A DNA stretch of 64,000 bases from Roridomyces roridus (Eukaryota > Basidiomycota > Agaricomycetes > Agaricales > Mycenaceae): contig JARKIF010000010.1 of NCBI GenBank assembly GCA_029378245.1, forward strand, positions 1,178,001 through 1,242,000. Direction: 5' to 3'. Shown here piece by piece: positions 35,449 to 46,586 of this stretch. Under the pieces are notes generated by a model. It was not told the DNA's origin. It worked only from the letters and a program-made list of their open reading frames with translations, and made no database searches. Positions within the stretch are counted from its first letter, which is position 1, and every line of letters begins with the position of its first letter. A program made the position numbers and the translations under genes.

Positions 35449-36352
35449 GATGAAAGGAATACAAGTGGTGAAGAATCAAGTGGGGGGGACTGAAGAAAAA
35501 GGGTAGTGGTGTGAAAGGTAAAGGTGGAAAAAGGAATATTAGCGGAGGGAAGAAAACGTCCGGCGACCTCGCGTTTGAAGGGGAATGAAGAACGACTTTC
35601 TACTAGTTGTCGATGGAACTTCACGTAATCGGGGGCGGTGTCACCCCTCTCCGTGGTCTCCATATCACTGGCTGTCAGTGGCAGATCAGCGCATGGCGTC
35701 CTGGTAATTTCCTTGAGAGGAGTAGGTATCACAACAGAACAATCAGTTTCAGCGTTGGCAAGGTGCCACCAATTGTTGGTCCTTTTACCGGGTGCCACAT
35801 CCAAGCACTCGGGGTGGAAATCCTCCGGATCCTATATTAGTATAAACGACTCGGCGTTTGTGAGCATCTACACCCTACGAGCCCGCACTCGAAACCCGCG
35901 CCGAACGTACTATTAGTCTCGGCCCATCCATCAGGCTGAGATAGCAGCTGATAGCGGGCATGGAATGGATCTCCGATGCGACTAAGAATAGTCTCGTCAG
36001 ATCAAACACAACCGTATTGAACAATCAAGATTCAACTTACTGTATACAGGCAACTAATATTGTTGCCCTTGCACGTCGGGCGGACAACGATAAGTTCTTC
36101 CGCACTTCTTCCAGGGCTGTCGTGTGACTTTGTTCAAGCAACTGTAGTTAGAACAGCGCCTTGACCTTCGTACCGGACGACGCCACGGAAACAATAGGTA
36201 TACGGGGGATCTCCGCCACAGCGTGTAACTAGAAGCAACCAGCCATCAAGCCACGCCGCGACACGGCTCCCCATTGAATATAAATATGTGAGATCACCCA
36301 GTTCAAAGGCACGAGACTACATCCAGCTGTAGAATCGACTTGCCTTTTCGCC
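35449..36352. promoter_or_regulatory. Shared intergenic region of the divergent desaturase pair
   Basis: A 904-bp region between the two start codons. A good TATA box, TATAAATA at 36279-36286, lies 67 bp before the plus-strand ATG. No clear TATA was seen for the minus gene. A minus-strand ORF through 35.45-35.8 kb is read-through of desaturase exon 1 and is not needed. Co-regulation of the two genes is an inference from layout only. Confidence 0.5.
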
Positions 36353-38225
36353 ATGGCCGAAAAAACAACCACCCAGACTGCGTCGTATAACGAAGAAGAC
36401 CTCCCGACCTATGCGCCCATGGAATGGTATTTTCGTTACTTTCAGCAATCGAGCCTGACTGACGCCCTTGCAGGACATTGAAGGAGATTCGCAGCGCGAT
36501 TCCCGCTAGGCTCTTTGAGAGGCACACTGGCCGCGCGGTGCTTTACCTCGCTCGAGATATCGTGGTCGCCGGGGCATTTTGGGCATTGGCGACGAATATC
36601 GACCCACTTTCTTCCAGTCTCCGAGAACAACTGACACCAGTCGGGGCTCAGGTGTTCAAGTGGTCCGCATGGATGGTCTAGTATGCGGTTCGGCCTGCTG
36701 TTTGAATACTTCGCTGAGACTTTCTCAGTTGGTGGTTCCAGAGCTTGGCGTTTACCGGATTGTGGGTCATTGGACACGAAGTACGGTTGTTTTTTCCCCG
36801 TTGACATTGTTCTTACCAACCACAGTGCGGGCATTCGGCCTTTTCCGCTCACAGCAGCGTGAACGACACCATTGGATTCATTTTACATTCTGCCCTCTTC
36901 ACGCCATTCTTCAGCTGGAAATACTCCCACCACCGCCATCATTCGAACCACGCTTCGATGGAGCGAGACGAAGTCTACGTGCCCCAGACGCGTTCCGATC
37001 TCGGCCTCCCTCAAGAGCCTGTCCACGATGAGAGCATATACGAGGAGCTCCTGGGCGACACACCCATCTACACGCTCTACATGCTTATCCGCCAACAAGT
37101 CCTTGCGTTCCCCGCTTATCTTCGTGAGTTCACTTGCGATCGGCTTGGGTTATGTGGCTGACGTGCTTCAGTGTTCAACGTGTCGGGACAAAAACACTAC
37201 CCCAAGTGGACGAATCATTTCGATCGTGCGTCTTCCAGTTACTGGAATAACTCTCTGACTCAAACTCCGAGGCAGCCTCCTCCATCATCTTCAACAAAAA
37301 TCAGAGAAACGCGGTCATCATGTCCAACATCGGCCTACTCTCCATGATCGCTCTCCTCGTCGTTTCCGGTCAAGTGTGGAGCTCCGCCGCTGTTGTGAAG
37401 TACTATCTCATCCCCTGGATTGGCGTTACCCATTGGTGTAAGTGTTATTCGGTCCTCAATTTAACTGAGCTCATGGTTGAATCTTTCTAATTAGTCATCT
37501 TGATAACGTACCTCCACCACACTGATCCCGTGAGTAGTTGAAATCCCCGGTTGGTTCGAATGTTCAACTCAATCCGTGCTTTTAAAGACATTACCTCACT
37601 ACCGCGGACCTGAATGGAATTTCCAGCGGGGTGCGGCGGCCACCGTTGACCGGTAAGAATTAGAACTCCACTCATCTTCCTTCAAAGCAGCTCATGCGGT
37701 TTCTTAGACCGGTTCTGGGCTGGCAAGGCCGGTTCTTCCTCCACGACGTCGCGCATTTCCATGTCATTCACCACGTAAGTTGCTTTCCCGTCCTACCCAA
37801 TCTCAGGGGCTAACCCTGTTCGAACATGTCAAGTTCTTCCCCATGATGCCGTGGTGTATGTCTTGTCTTATCTTCTGATTATATCACCCAACTAACATGA
37901 TTCTGCTCTAGACCACGGCGAGGAAGCTACTCAGCACCTAAAAGCATTCATTGGCCCGCACTATGCGTGGTCCGACAAGCCCATCTTCTCCGCCTTGTGG
38001 GATAGTTACAACCGCTGTCAGTTTGTTGAAGATTCCGGTGAGTACCAGCGGCCCAGTCGCGCTACAATTTCCGGCGTCGCAGCCAAGCGCTGATAACGGA
38101 ATGATCTAGGCAACGTTCTATTTTACAGAGATAAGCACGGACACGCTGTACGCCGACCCGCGCCACCAAAAAAGGTGGAACCGATGCCTATGCCCAGCGC
38201 GACAGCCGATTCCTTGTGCCTCTAG
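36353..38225 (+). CDS. Membrane fatty-acid desaturase (delta-12 family)
   Basis: Paralogue of the divergent neighbour. Twelve exons: 36353-36426, 36474-36680, 36729-36780, 36826-37123, 37172-37225, 37276-37437, 37495-37529, 37588-37652, 37708-37774, 37834-37855, 37912-38037, 38110-38225; 425 residues. Histidine boxes: HECGH (restored exactly across the intron at 36781-36825), the HHRHH box in WKYSHHRHHSNHASMERDEV, and HVIHH (restored across 37775-37833) followed by FFPMMPWYHGEEAT. ILITYLHHTDPTLPHYRG is also conserved. Unlike the partner, box 1 is canonical, but Ile replaces Ala in box 3. The C-terminal tail is Pro-rich and ends SLCL. Likely ER membrane with cytochrome b5 as electron donor. 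Substrate and position of desaturation are unknown. Confidence 0.94.
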
Positions 38226-39007
38226 ATCTAAAGCCCAAGGAGGATAAATCAGTATATAAGTGACTTCTTAATTCTGTGTGGCGGGAGGGAGGGGCCGCAC
38301 CTATTTATGCTTCACGACCTGTACCATTAAATTCATCATGCACTGCTATCTAGAATTTGAACAGAAATACGGGATATTTTCGATTATACAACCCTCGGGC
38401 CTCATCGGCCCAAGGCTTCGCGTTCCTGTTTCATGATCTCGGTCAGGCTCTCATGCTCATGGCACAATCTTTACCTTGAGCCGTTGACGTTCCGCGGGAT
38501 TCGGTGGAGACCGTAGGACTACCGACGGTCACCCGGTGACCCTAATCACCTCGTGCACCGTCCTGTGCAGCGGGTGAAGGAGTCAACAGTAACCGTCGGG
38601 AAAACGGCCTCGCTTTTCTTGGAACAAGTTCAAATGTTCATCAGGAGGGAAGTGACGCATCCATCAACATCAAGCTTTGATGGGTTGCCGCGCAGCAGTA
38701 AGACCGTTGTGCAATGTCGGTCCATTGTACAGAATTTCATTTCACAGTCTCGTTTCATCTGTTGCTTGGACTGTATCACCTGTGGCGGGTTTGTCGCGGG
38801 TAGGCAATAGAAACAGATCTTTGTTGGCCATAACAAGCTCTTCCTTATCTGTGCCACACAATAATAGACAGTCAGCAACCGCGTTCCTCCGAGGCGTTGG
38901 ATGCAACCTCCGATCAAAAAGTTACGACGGTACCGATATCATTTCTGTGCGACCTACGATACAATACAATACTACAAGTATTATTAGAAGTAACAACCCA
39001 CCGTCGA
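38226..39007. other. No gene recognised
   Basis: Intergenic between convergent genes; only short frames without families. Confidence 0.45.
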
Positions 39008-40233
39008 TCACAATCTACTTTGCACCAATGTCTCGTCAACGTGTTGCGCAGCGATCGTTTCAAAGAGACGACACAGCTCAAGAGCTAGCTCCGTCGGAGT
39101 TTCCTGCACAAGCATATGCCCTCCCTCCATCTTGGTAACAGACGCAGCTACCCGGCCCTGCGAGCGGTCGGATATCGAGCCTTTGCCTGCCTCCGGGATG
39201 ATGTCATCCCGGTCTCCCCAGATGATGTGTAAAGGCAGCAAGCTGCAGATTCGGCCGACTTGGTCCACGGAGTCAAAGTGCGCGACTTTGTCCAGGAAGG
39301 CGTTGGCTTCGTGTGATTTATCGCATTTCAGAGTCACTTTGCCTTCGGGTGTGTCTTTGAAGCCGTGGTCCTGAGAGGCCGACGTTGAACATCGAATCAA
39401 AGCGAAACAATGGTCGACTCACGATATGAGCGCGCAGAACGCGAGGGTCCCACATGTTCCATGGGAATCGGGTCTGCATCCACTTGTGTGCGGCCTCACG
39501 CGAGTCCCAAGTGTCCCTCCGAATACGGATTGCAGACGTGAGAGGGCCAATGCCGCCCTCGGTGTATGGATCCAACTCTGCCGCCACGATCGACGGTTCC
39601 ACCAGAATCATCGCAACAAAGGGGTTACGCTCTAAGTCAACAAACTTGGTCGAACCGACCCTACGGTTCATCGTAAGTTGCGGCGACAATCACCAAGACA
39701 GAAGACGCACATGGATATCGCACCCGCAGAGTGAGATATGGTTACAATGCGGTGGCCCCGCATGCGTGGGGACGACGCGAACGCTGCGATTGCTCGGGAC
39801 CATTCGTACGAGTCTGCACGAGGTGGTTGGGCAACAAGTTTCAACTTGACAACAAATGAAAAAGTCACTTACAGACGCCGTCCTTACGATTGCGTGCGAT
39901 CTCTTCCGCGTTGAGCAACGCAGCGTCTCCGTGGTCCTGGCGGTCCATCGCCCAGGCTTCGCGGATGCACCGGCGTTTGTCCATAGCGAATATGTCCTCA
40001 ATGACAGGCTCCCAGATCTCCTTATCTGAAAATACTCAGATGAGTGAGTCGGAAGAGAGAGAAGACAACCCACGCGCGCCGACTCCATGTCCGAAAAGCA
40101 GAGTAAGTCCCCCAGAGTTGGATGAAGAGTGTTTCGTAGAATACCGCTTTGCGGTCATTTTCAAAAAGGTGCCCTGGGGACTGCGGGCATCTTGAGGGCA
40201 GGTGAAGACAAAGGACGAGACGGTGAGCTGCAT
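39008..40233 (-). CDS. Alpha/beta hydrolase
   Basis: Five exons: 40233-40074, 40025-39873, 39813-39711, 39660-39423, 39370-39008; 338 residues. Features: an early strand plus oxyanion-type LTLLFGHGVGAHKEIWEPVI, DRQDHGDAALLN, a nucleophile elbow VTISHSAGA (Ser in SHSAG instead of the usual GHSxG), LHIIWGDRDDIIPEAG with the late acidic residue, and the terminal EGGHMLVQETPTELALEL carrying the catalytic His. These fit fungal hydrolases of the group often found in secondary-metabolite clusters and annotated as toxin-biosynthesis or Lpx1-like hydrolases. A paralogue lies at 56552-57850. The substrate is not known. The start MQLTVSSFVF is the first in-frame Met. Confidence 0.87.
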
Positions 40234-40473
40234 GGCGAGCGAATAATGCTGTACATCGTCTGGAGGATGGCTTTTGAATGCCTTGTCAACGTGGAACGGA
40301 GAAGGGTTTGATCGTATCAATGCGAAGATCACCACGCTCCGTCACTCCCCCATCACAGATGAATTCAAGGACAGCCTCGCAGGGCGTTGCCACTCTACAG
40401 GGCGGTAATCTCACAATCACAGAAAGGCGGGTGCTGCTTTCCTCCTTCGAAGACCAATCTCAGGCTCGACGCC

Positions 40474-42472
40474 ATGACCATGCTCTCCCCCGTCACCCCC
40501 CGCCGCAGGACGGTCTACACCCCGCTAGCTGAGACGTGGCAGCCTTCCGAAAAGGCCGGATTCCTCGCTACGCATGCGGAGGAGTTTTCGGAAGAGGAGG
40601 AAGAGTACTTTGACCCCCGGGGCAGCGAGGAAGGAAATCACCTCAGCGGGTATAAACTCGTCGCTCTTATGTTCGCGCTGGGGCTTTCGGTGTTTCTGGT
40701 GGCGCTAGATAATACGATTATCGACACGGTGAGTGGGCTTTGCGCTCGGGTGTGATGGAACTGACGGGCATTCTAGGCAGTAGTGAGTCTCAAAACGGCG
40801 GACGTCTTCTTTGACCGATTCCTTCTTTAGCCGAAAATCACAGACGAGTTTGGGTCACTGAACGATGTGGGATGGTACAGTTCTGCGTGCGTCATGATTT
40901 ATCTTTTCTTACATTAGATTGACGAGTAACGTAGATATCTGCTGGTGCGTTTGCCACTCTCGACCACGATCGACGCTGAATCAAGACCAGACAACAGCAG
41001 GAACACAACTGCTCTTCGGCAAATTCTACACCCACTTCTCCGTCAAACGGGTCTACATCATCTCCATAATCCTCTTCGAGCTCGGATCATTCGTGTGTGG
41101 CGCCGCACCGTCGTCCAGCATCTTCATCATCGGAAGGGCTATAGCTGGCGTTGGCAACGCTGGGATCTTCTCGGGCGGACTCGTGATAATTGCACATACT
41201 GTCCCGCTTGCCAAGCGCCCGATTTTTGGCGGGATGCTGGGTGGGCTTGGGGGAATCGGCAGCGTCACTGGTCCGCTCCTGGGCGGCGTCATCACCGAGA
41301 AATTCTCTTTCAGATACTGCTTTTACCTCTCCCTCCCCATCGGCCTGCTCGCGCTCGTCATCACTCAATATTTCCTCAACATCCGCGCTCCGGGTCTCGT
41401 CAAAGGCGAGAGCACCGCCAAGCTGGCAGATTTTGACCCGTATGGCAACCTGGTCTTCGTGCCTGCTATGGTCATGCTGCTGCTAGCCGTTCAATGGGGC
41501 GGCACCCTCCTCCCATGGTCCTCAGGGCTCATCATCACTCTCCTCCTCGCCTCCGTCATCTTACTAGTGATTTTCATATACATACAACTCTGGGCTGGCG
41601 AACGAGCGACGATCCCACCCCGCATAATCAAACAACGCACCCTCTGGAGTAGTTCGCTCTATGCCATCTGCATCGGAGGCGCATTCAACATCATAACCAT
41701 GTGTCTGCCCATTTGGTTCCAAGTCATCCATGGGGACTCGCCGGAGGATTCGGGTCTGGACACACTTCCGGTGATACTCGCGCTCGTCGGAGGGGCGATT
41801 TGCGCTGGTGCGCTCGTCGGAGCCATCGGATATTATACGCCGTTCATGCTGTTATCGTCTGTGTGCGTCGTGATGGGTTCGGGGCTGCTTAGCTCGTTGA
41901 CAGTTAGTGCGACGCCGGCGAATTGGTTGCTGGGAGAAATACTTTGTGGGTTTGGTGTTGGTTTGGGGTTGCAGGAGCCGGTGCTTGCTGCGCAGACTGT
42001 TTTGGAGCTCAAGGATGTGCCTGTGGGTACAGCGCTTGTGATGTTTGCGAATACCCTTGGTGCGTTGTGCTGCTTCTTTTTTTCCTTACTCGAACGCTAA
42101 TCATTTCAAGGTGGTGCATTGTTTGTGGCAATCGCTCAGAGTGTGTTTACATCCTCCCTTGTCGCTGGGTTGGTGGCTACAGTCCCTGGCGTCTCACCGA
42201 AAATCGTACTCTCCGATGGAGCCAACTCGCTCAAGGAGGTCATCGCGCCCGAGTACCTTCCCGCCGTATTGGCCGAGTACAACCATGTGCGTATGCGATC
42301 CTTGTACCTAAACTGGTTGATGATCTCGCCTCAATCTATGCATTAGGCCATAATGATGAGTTTCTATGTCGCGTTGGCTCTGGGGATCGTCGCGTTTGCT
42401 GGGTCGTGTGCGGTTGAATGGCGGAGTGTCAAGGAGAAGAGGGGGGAAATGGAGATGACGTTTGTCGCGTGA
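40474..42472 (+). CDS. MFS drug:H+ antiporter-type exporter (14-TM class likely)
   Basis: Plasma-membrane transporter. Seven exons: 40474-40728, 40777-40782, 40831-40886, 40935-40944, 40991-42059, 42111-42286, 42347-42472; 565 residues. Signature of the DHA2-type family: an acidic N-terminal tail, then [33 protein letters not shown] (first helix and motif C-like start, reassembled across the 6-nt exon), AYLLTTAGTQLLFGKFY (across a 10-nt exon), GRAIAGVGNAGIFSGGLVII and LGGIGSVTGPLLGGVITEKFSF. Long hydrophobic stretches run to the end. Two very small exons (6 and 10 nt) are required for the conserved N-terminal helices to read through. It lies next to the hydrolase and desaturases, fitting export of a pathway product (inference). 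Confidence 0.92.
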
Positions 42473-42617
42473 TGATTTTGGTGAGTCTGTGGCTGGTTGT
42501 TTGAAACTGGGTGCATGCTGATCCTTCGCTCGAGGCCCGCTGCACTGCAATATGTATCGATATAATTATTTATTAATGCTAATTTATCTGGACGAGCAAC
42601 CAAGATCTCCCGGGGTT

Positions 42618-43232
42618 TTATGACAGTTGTTTAGTTCGCTCCACTGGTAAGAGTGCCACCGTAGCGTCCAGCCTGACGATAATCCTGCTATCTAAACCAT
42701 CCTCATCAGATTGCGACTCGATTCTGCATTGACCGCGAATCAATGATATGGTATGCGCGCAGATGAAGGGATTCGGAAACGACTCACCGCCCAACAACCT
42801 CCTTACGAGCTTCAATTTCTGCTAGCTCGTTGGAGCCTGGGATTCTTGTGAAGATCCCTCGGATGAAGTATTCGCCCTTTACTAAACCATTCTTCTCGGT
42901 TGCGATCAACCTTGGATGCGAGGAAGATGCGCGCGACTCACTCGATGATCTGCGTCGTCGGGCATTTCCTCTGTGAAGATCCAATCCACGGAGGGTCGGC
43001 CCCACTCGCACTCGGAGTCGGACATGTCCGCAATCAACCTGGCGAACCCGTCAAAGTCGACTGACGCCCCGTTCACTGTTGCTTTTAGGGATCGCGAGAA
43101 CGCGTTTCCCAGTGCGTGGAGGACGAGTTGGTTGGTCGGGGATTCGAAGACGGCTGTGATGTGCTCTCTGGACCAGGATGCCAGGGAGCACAGAGGAGTA
43201 CCAGTGGGGGACGAGGGGGTGGGGCTTGTCAT
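42618..43232 (-). CDS. Small NTF2/SnoaL-like protein
   Basis: Three exons, 43232-42942, 42894-42788, 42723-42618; 167 residues. After a Ser/Thr/Pro-rich start it has helix-rich LVLHALGNAFSRSLKATVNG, DFDGFARLIADM, then strands VKGEYFIRGIFTRI and DSRIIVRLDATVALL. Helices followed by a curved sheet with GEYFIRG-type strands are typical of NTF2-like (SnoaL) cone folds of fungal small proteins; this is a pattern-based assignment. Such proteins act as cyclases, isomerases or chaperone-like binders in natural-product pathways. An upstream in-frame Met at 43448 is possible, but the N-terminus it adds looks non-conserved. Confidence 0.6.
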
Positions 43233-43490
43233 CGCAGAGGCAGATAAGGACAGTGGGAGTGAAGAAAAAACGAAAGGAAATATGCGCATACGTGTATCAG
43301 CCGCGACATCCCCGACAATTCCAAGGGGCGATGTCGTTGGCCGAGAATGAGTGACCGGATGGTAGGTACGGTCCTCCGCCGAAACATTTGTATGTTCGTT
43401 TTTGCCTCGGCATTCTAAAGAGCTCCGAACTCGAATCGACTTCATCATTTAAATGCTCCGATTTTTTTTCGCTTGGTTTCTTGAGAATTT

Positions 43491-43498
43491 GTTCTTGC
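43491..43498. repeat. 8-bp target duplication of MITE A (left)
   Basis: GTTCTTGC; the right copy at 43860-43867 is GTTCTTGT (7 of 8 match). Confidence 0.65.
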
Positions 43499-43859
43499 TA
43501 GGGTTGGATAAGGTTGGACACGGGTAAAACCCGTGGAAATGGACCCGCGGGTCGCACGGGTACGGGTACGGGTACGGGTCAGAGATTCCGACCCGGCTCA
43601 AACCCGCGACGGACCCGTGCACGCGGCCACTGCGTCGGCATAGGCGGCATCGAGTTTCCAAGGGTTGTTCGATGCAAGTCTGTCCAAGGGTGAGATCGAC
43701 TACTCTGTGGAAATTTTGTACTCACTTCCCTTGATTCCAGGCCAAATACCCGCGGGTATACGGGTTGTGACCCGTACCCGTGCGGGTCGGGTCAAGCACG
43801 GGTACAGGTGCCGGTCAGCCCTCCCTCCGTGACCCGTACCTGACCCGTGTCCAACCCTA
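43499..43859. mobile_element. hAT-like MITE A, 361 bp
   Basis: Begins TAGGGTTGGA and ends TCCAACCCTA, with longer imperfect inverted similarity through GGACACGGGT. Flanked by a near-perfect 8-bp duplication, the length known for hAT elements. The interior is rich in tandem ACGGGT words. No coding capacity. Confidence 0.72.
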
Positions 43860-44036
43860 GTTCTTGTACGTGTGTCGGCGAAATGTTATCCTGATTCGTA
43901 TGCTTGCCAGTAAGTAGCAAGTTTGACAGAGATCCAGATTCCTCTAGGCTCTTATACGTAGCACTTCTGGCAGGGACGCTAGTCAAGGTTAGTGGAGCGA
44001 ACACAGAATAAAGAAACTCACTTGATTGCTCCGGAT

Positions 44037-44697
44037 TAGGGCTGGGCACCGTAACGTAACGGACACGGCCGTAAAAATTACGGCCGTTTTAGTAGACGGC
44101 CGTGTGATGAAGGTCCGTAAAATTGCAGTCGACATTGCTGACGGTACGGGACGGTGCCGTATACGGCCGTATTTCCGTAACACGGCCGTAATTTGATGGT
44201 GAGTAATTTCTCTGAGTTACTGCCTGATTAGGAGTATTGAACACAAGTTTCAACATATCCTATGGTCCAATTGACTCCTTCCATTCATGACCACCTTTCT
44301 GGGGCTCGGAACATCTGCCGCCGTCGACTTCGAAGCTGATGGCGCGTTGATGTGTTGATGGCGGCTGCCGTAAACATCAACGACACCCCCCGCAGCCCGA
44401 GCAAGCCCACCCACCCAAAGGGGTTGCTATCTCCGCACTTGTACACCCTCCTACATCACTCGGTGAGACAATTCCGATTATTATTCCGACACACATCTAC
44501 CGTGCTGACAGTGTTCACGACAGATTGCCGAGGATTCCCGTATTACGGCCGTAACGGCCGGATTTATACGGGAAATACGGCACACGGCCGTGTTGAGCAC
44601 GGGCCGTGTAAACCACACCACCAGGGGCCACGGTACGGCATCGTCTCCGTATTACGGAGCCGTATTCCGTGTGACACGGTTACGGTGCCCAGCCCTA
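44037..44697. mobile_element. hAT-like MITE B, 661 bp
   Basis: Ends are a perfect inverted repeat of 18-19 bp, TAGGGCTGGGCACCGTAAC. The interior is dense in the palindrome-prone word ACGGCCGT in both orientations. The tips resemble MITE A and C, but the adjacent 8 bp (CTCCGGAT, GCCTTCCC) do not form a duplication, so it may be old or recombined. Confidence 0.65.
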
Positions 44698-45112
44698 GCC
44701 TTCCCAGGACTGGAAGCAGACTGGAAGCAGTATGTTCCCGTTGCTACCATTCTGATTGGCCCGGCAGTTGTCGGAAGTCGTCGGGTTCATGGTGTATCAT
44801 GTCTTTCGGGGCCCGTCTTGGTATTTAAATGAGCCACAGTTTCAAGCAGCTAGTGTGAGTCGTCCCAACCCACCACCAATTTAGCCAGACTAGACCAGAC
44901 TTTAACAACCAAGATTAGAAAGAAGCCGGGCGCCGCAAGGACAGATAGCGTCGCCACTTGAGTCACGGTACCAAACTTCCAGCGAGAGGAAGACCGGCCT
45001 TCCCGTAAGAAACAGGAGATGGAAGTACAGAGCAAGAACATCGGACCGCAACGGATCAAAGGACAAGCCCTGACAAACACTCTTCTCCTCTTCCCTCACT
45101 ACGTCAGCAAGG
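44698..45112. other. No gene recognised
   Basis: Nothing recognisable. Confidence 0.4.
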
Positions 45113-45256
45113 ATGAGGCCGGACCTTGCCCTTGAGCTCAAGCTCCAGATCGCGGTATACTTATCGCCAGCTACTCTTTCCAGTCTGCGCCACCTCGCGA
45201 ATCAATCACATACAGCTCATGTCCGGCCTCTCCTCGCATATCGCAATGGCCCACTC
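45113..45256 (+). pseudogene. F-box/LRR-like gene, 5' part, interrupted by a TIR element
   Basis: Starts MRPDLALELKLQIAVYLSPA and continues TLSSLRHLANQSHTAHVRPL, the N-terminal block also found (mutated) at 27795. The reading is cut at CCCACTC (45250-45256), the target duplication of the element that follows; the gene resumes after 46593. Confidence 0.6.
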
Positions 45257-46586
45257 TACAGTAGGCGGGAAGACCGAGGTTCAATTTCATTCTCAGGTCA
45301 CCGAGTGACAGGTTCCGACGTGCCGAAACTTCAGAGTCATCTCGGGAGTGTCTTGAGCAGACCATTCTCCACCCAATGTAAGTCCTCAAGATCAGACATT
45401 ATTGGACTTTGAATTTCTCGACTCCGACGATAGTGGAAACATTGACAACTGATGATCATTATGATCCCATCAGCTGCCGGCTGGTAATCTGACTCTCAGA
45501 AACAGCTCAGAAATACCACTTTCAACCTTGATTTTAGCTTCAAATCTGTTGAATGGAGCATACAGTAGTATAAATTCACAGTGGCTGACTTTCCATAAGC
45601 AAAGTCAAACATTTTCAACAACCTTTCGTCAGTTTGCCGAGCTGCCGGAGACACCTGTCAGGACCCCAGAGTTAGCTTTTCTTTTATACGCGCCTCTTCG
45701 CGCTCTGCAAACCTTAAATCTGAAGGAATCTGCAGAGGGGTACACCCCCCCTCTGCAGATTTGATTTCTTGAATAAACTGTCAGAATGACCGGAGTTGGG
45801 AACATCGGGACACTGCATCATGTAAATTTGATGTAAATGACGGAATCATTACTACATCAATCCATGCCGAACCAAGCGTTGATTAACAGGAATCTCTGGC
45901 GGAACTCCTGAGCGATGCCCAGCAGCCACCAGCAGTGCTCGCAAGTGTGTTTCCCAACTTGCATGTGTCAAAAACGCGTCAAGGACGCGGCAATCTCGCG
46001 AATGTAGCGCTGTCGAGGGCTCGGGTCGAGAATGTCTTGATACCGAGGCCAGAGACGCGTCAGTGATGCCTTCATTGTCGTGTAGGAAAAGCCCAGGATG
46101 GAAAAAGACTACATGATACCGGTGGCATTTCTTTTGGCTTATGGAAACAAGTCCGAATAGATTTCCACATTAAATGAAGTAAAACTCAGGGCGACGCGGC
46201 GCTGGCACCGCGGAAAATGCATGAAAACATAAATTTTCCTTATGGAAACTCAGCCAGTAGTTCATCTGTAGAGGTGAGAAAACACGATGAAAAAATACAC
46301 CAAAGCCCCCGGCTAAGCCGGAGCCGGGTCAAGCCAAGGCCCAAGCCCAACTGTCACAAGTCCCTGTATAGCAAAATATTCCAACAGATATAGTTGTAAT
46401 TACTTGAAAAATAAAAGGGAATTGAACAGGCAGAGTAGGTAATTACCATTGAAGGTTGAACCACTCCACCAAAGTGAGTATGGGGTACTACCAAGTGCAG
46501 ATAAAAGAAAAGCACGAGCCAGGCTCAAACCTCGGAAGTCTGTGACCCGAAATTGAAATTGAACCTCGGTCTTCCCGCCTACCGTA
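45257..46586. mobile_element. 1.33 kb non-autonomous TIR element inserted in the F-box gene
   Basis: Both ends read TAC(A/G)GTAGGCGGGAAG inward and continue with ACCGAGGTTCAATTTCA, an inverted repeat of about 32 bp with one mismatch that decays over a further 25 bp. CCCACTC flanks it directly on both sides (45250-45256, 46587-46593). The interior holds a 14-bp hairpin at 45727-45761 and no recognised ORF. Confidence 0.78.

Noticed and set aside
35028..35804. 258-codon minus frame overlapping the desaturase start
   Set aside because: It is a different frame over exon 2 and the upstream region; the spliced desaturase model with three His boxes explains the locus better.
43557..43590. ACGGGT tandem repeats as possible telomere-like sequence
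   Set aside because: They lie inside a TIR-bounded element with a target duplication and do not match the fungal TTAGGG telomere unit.
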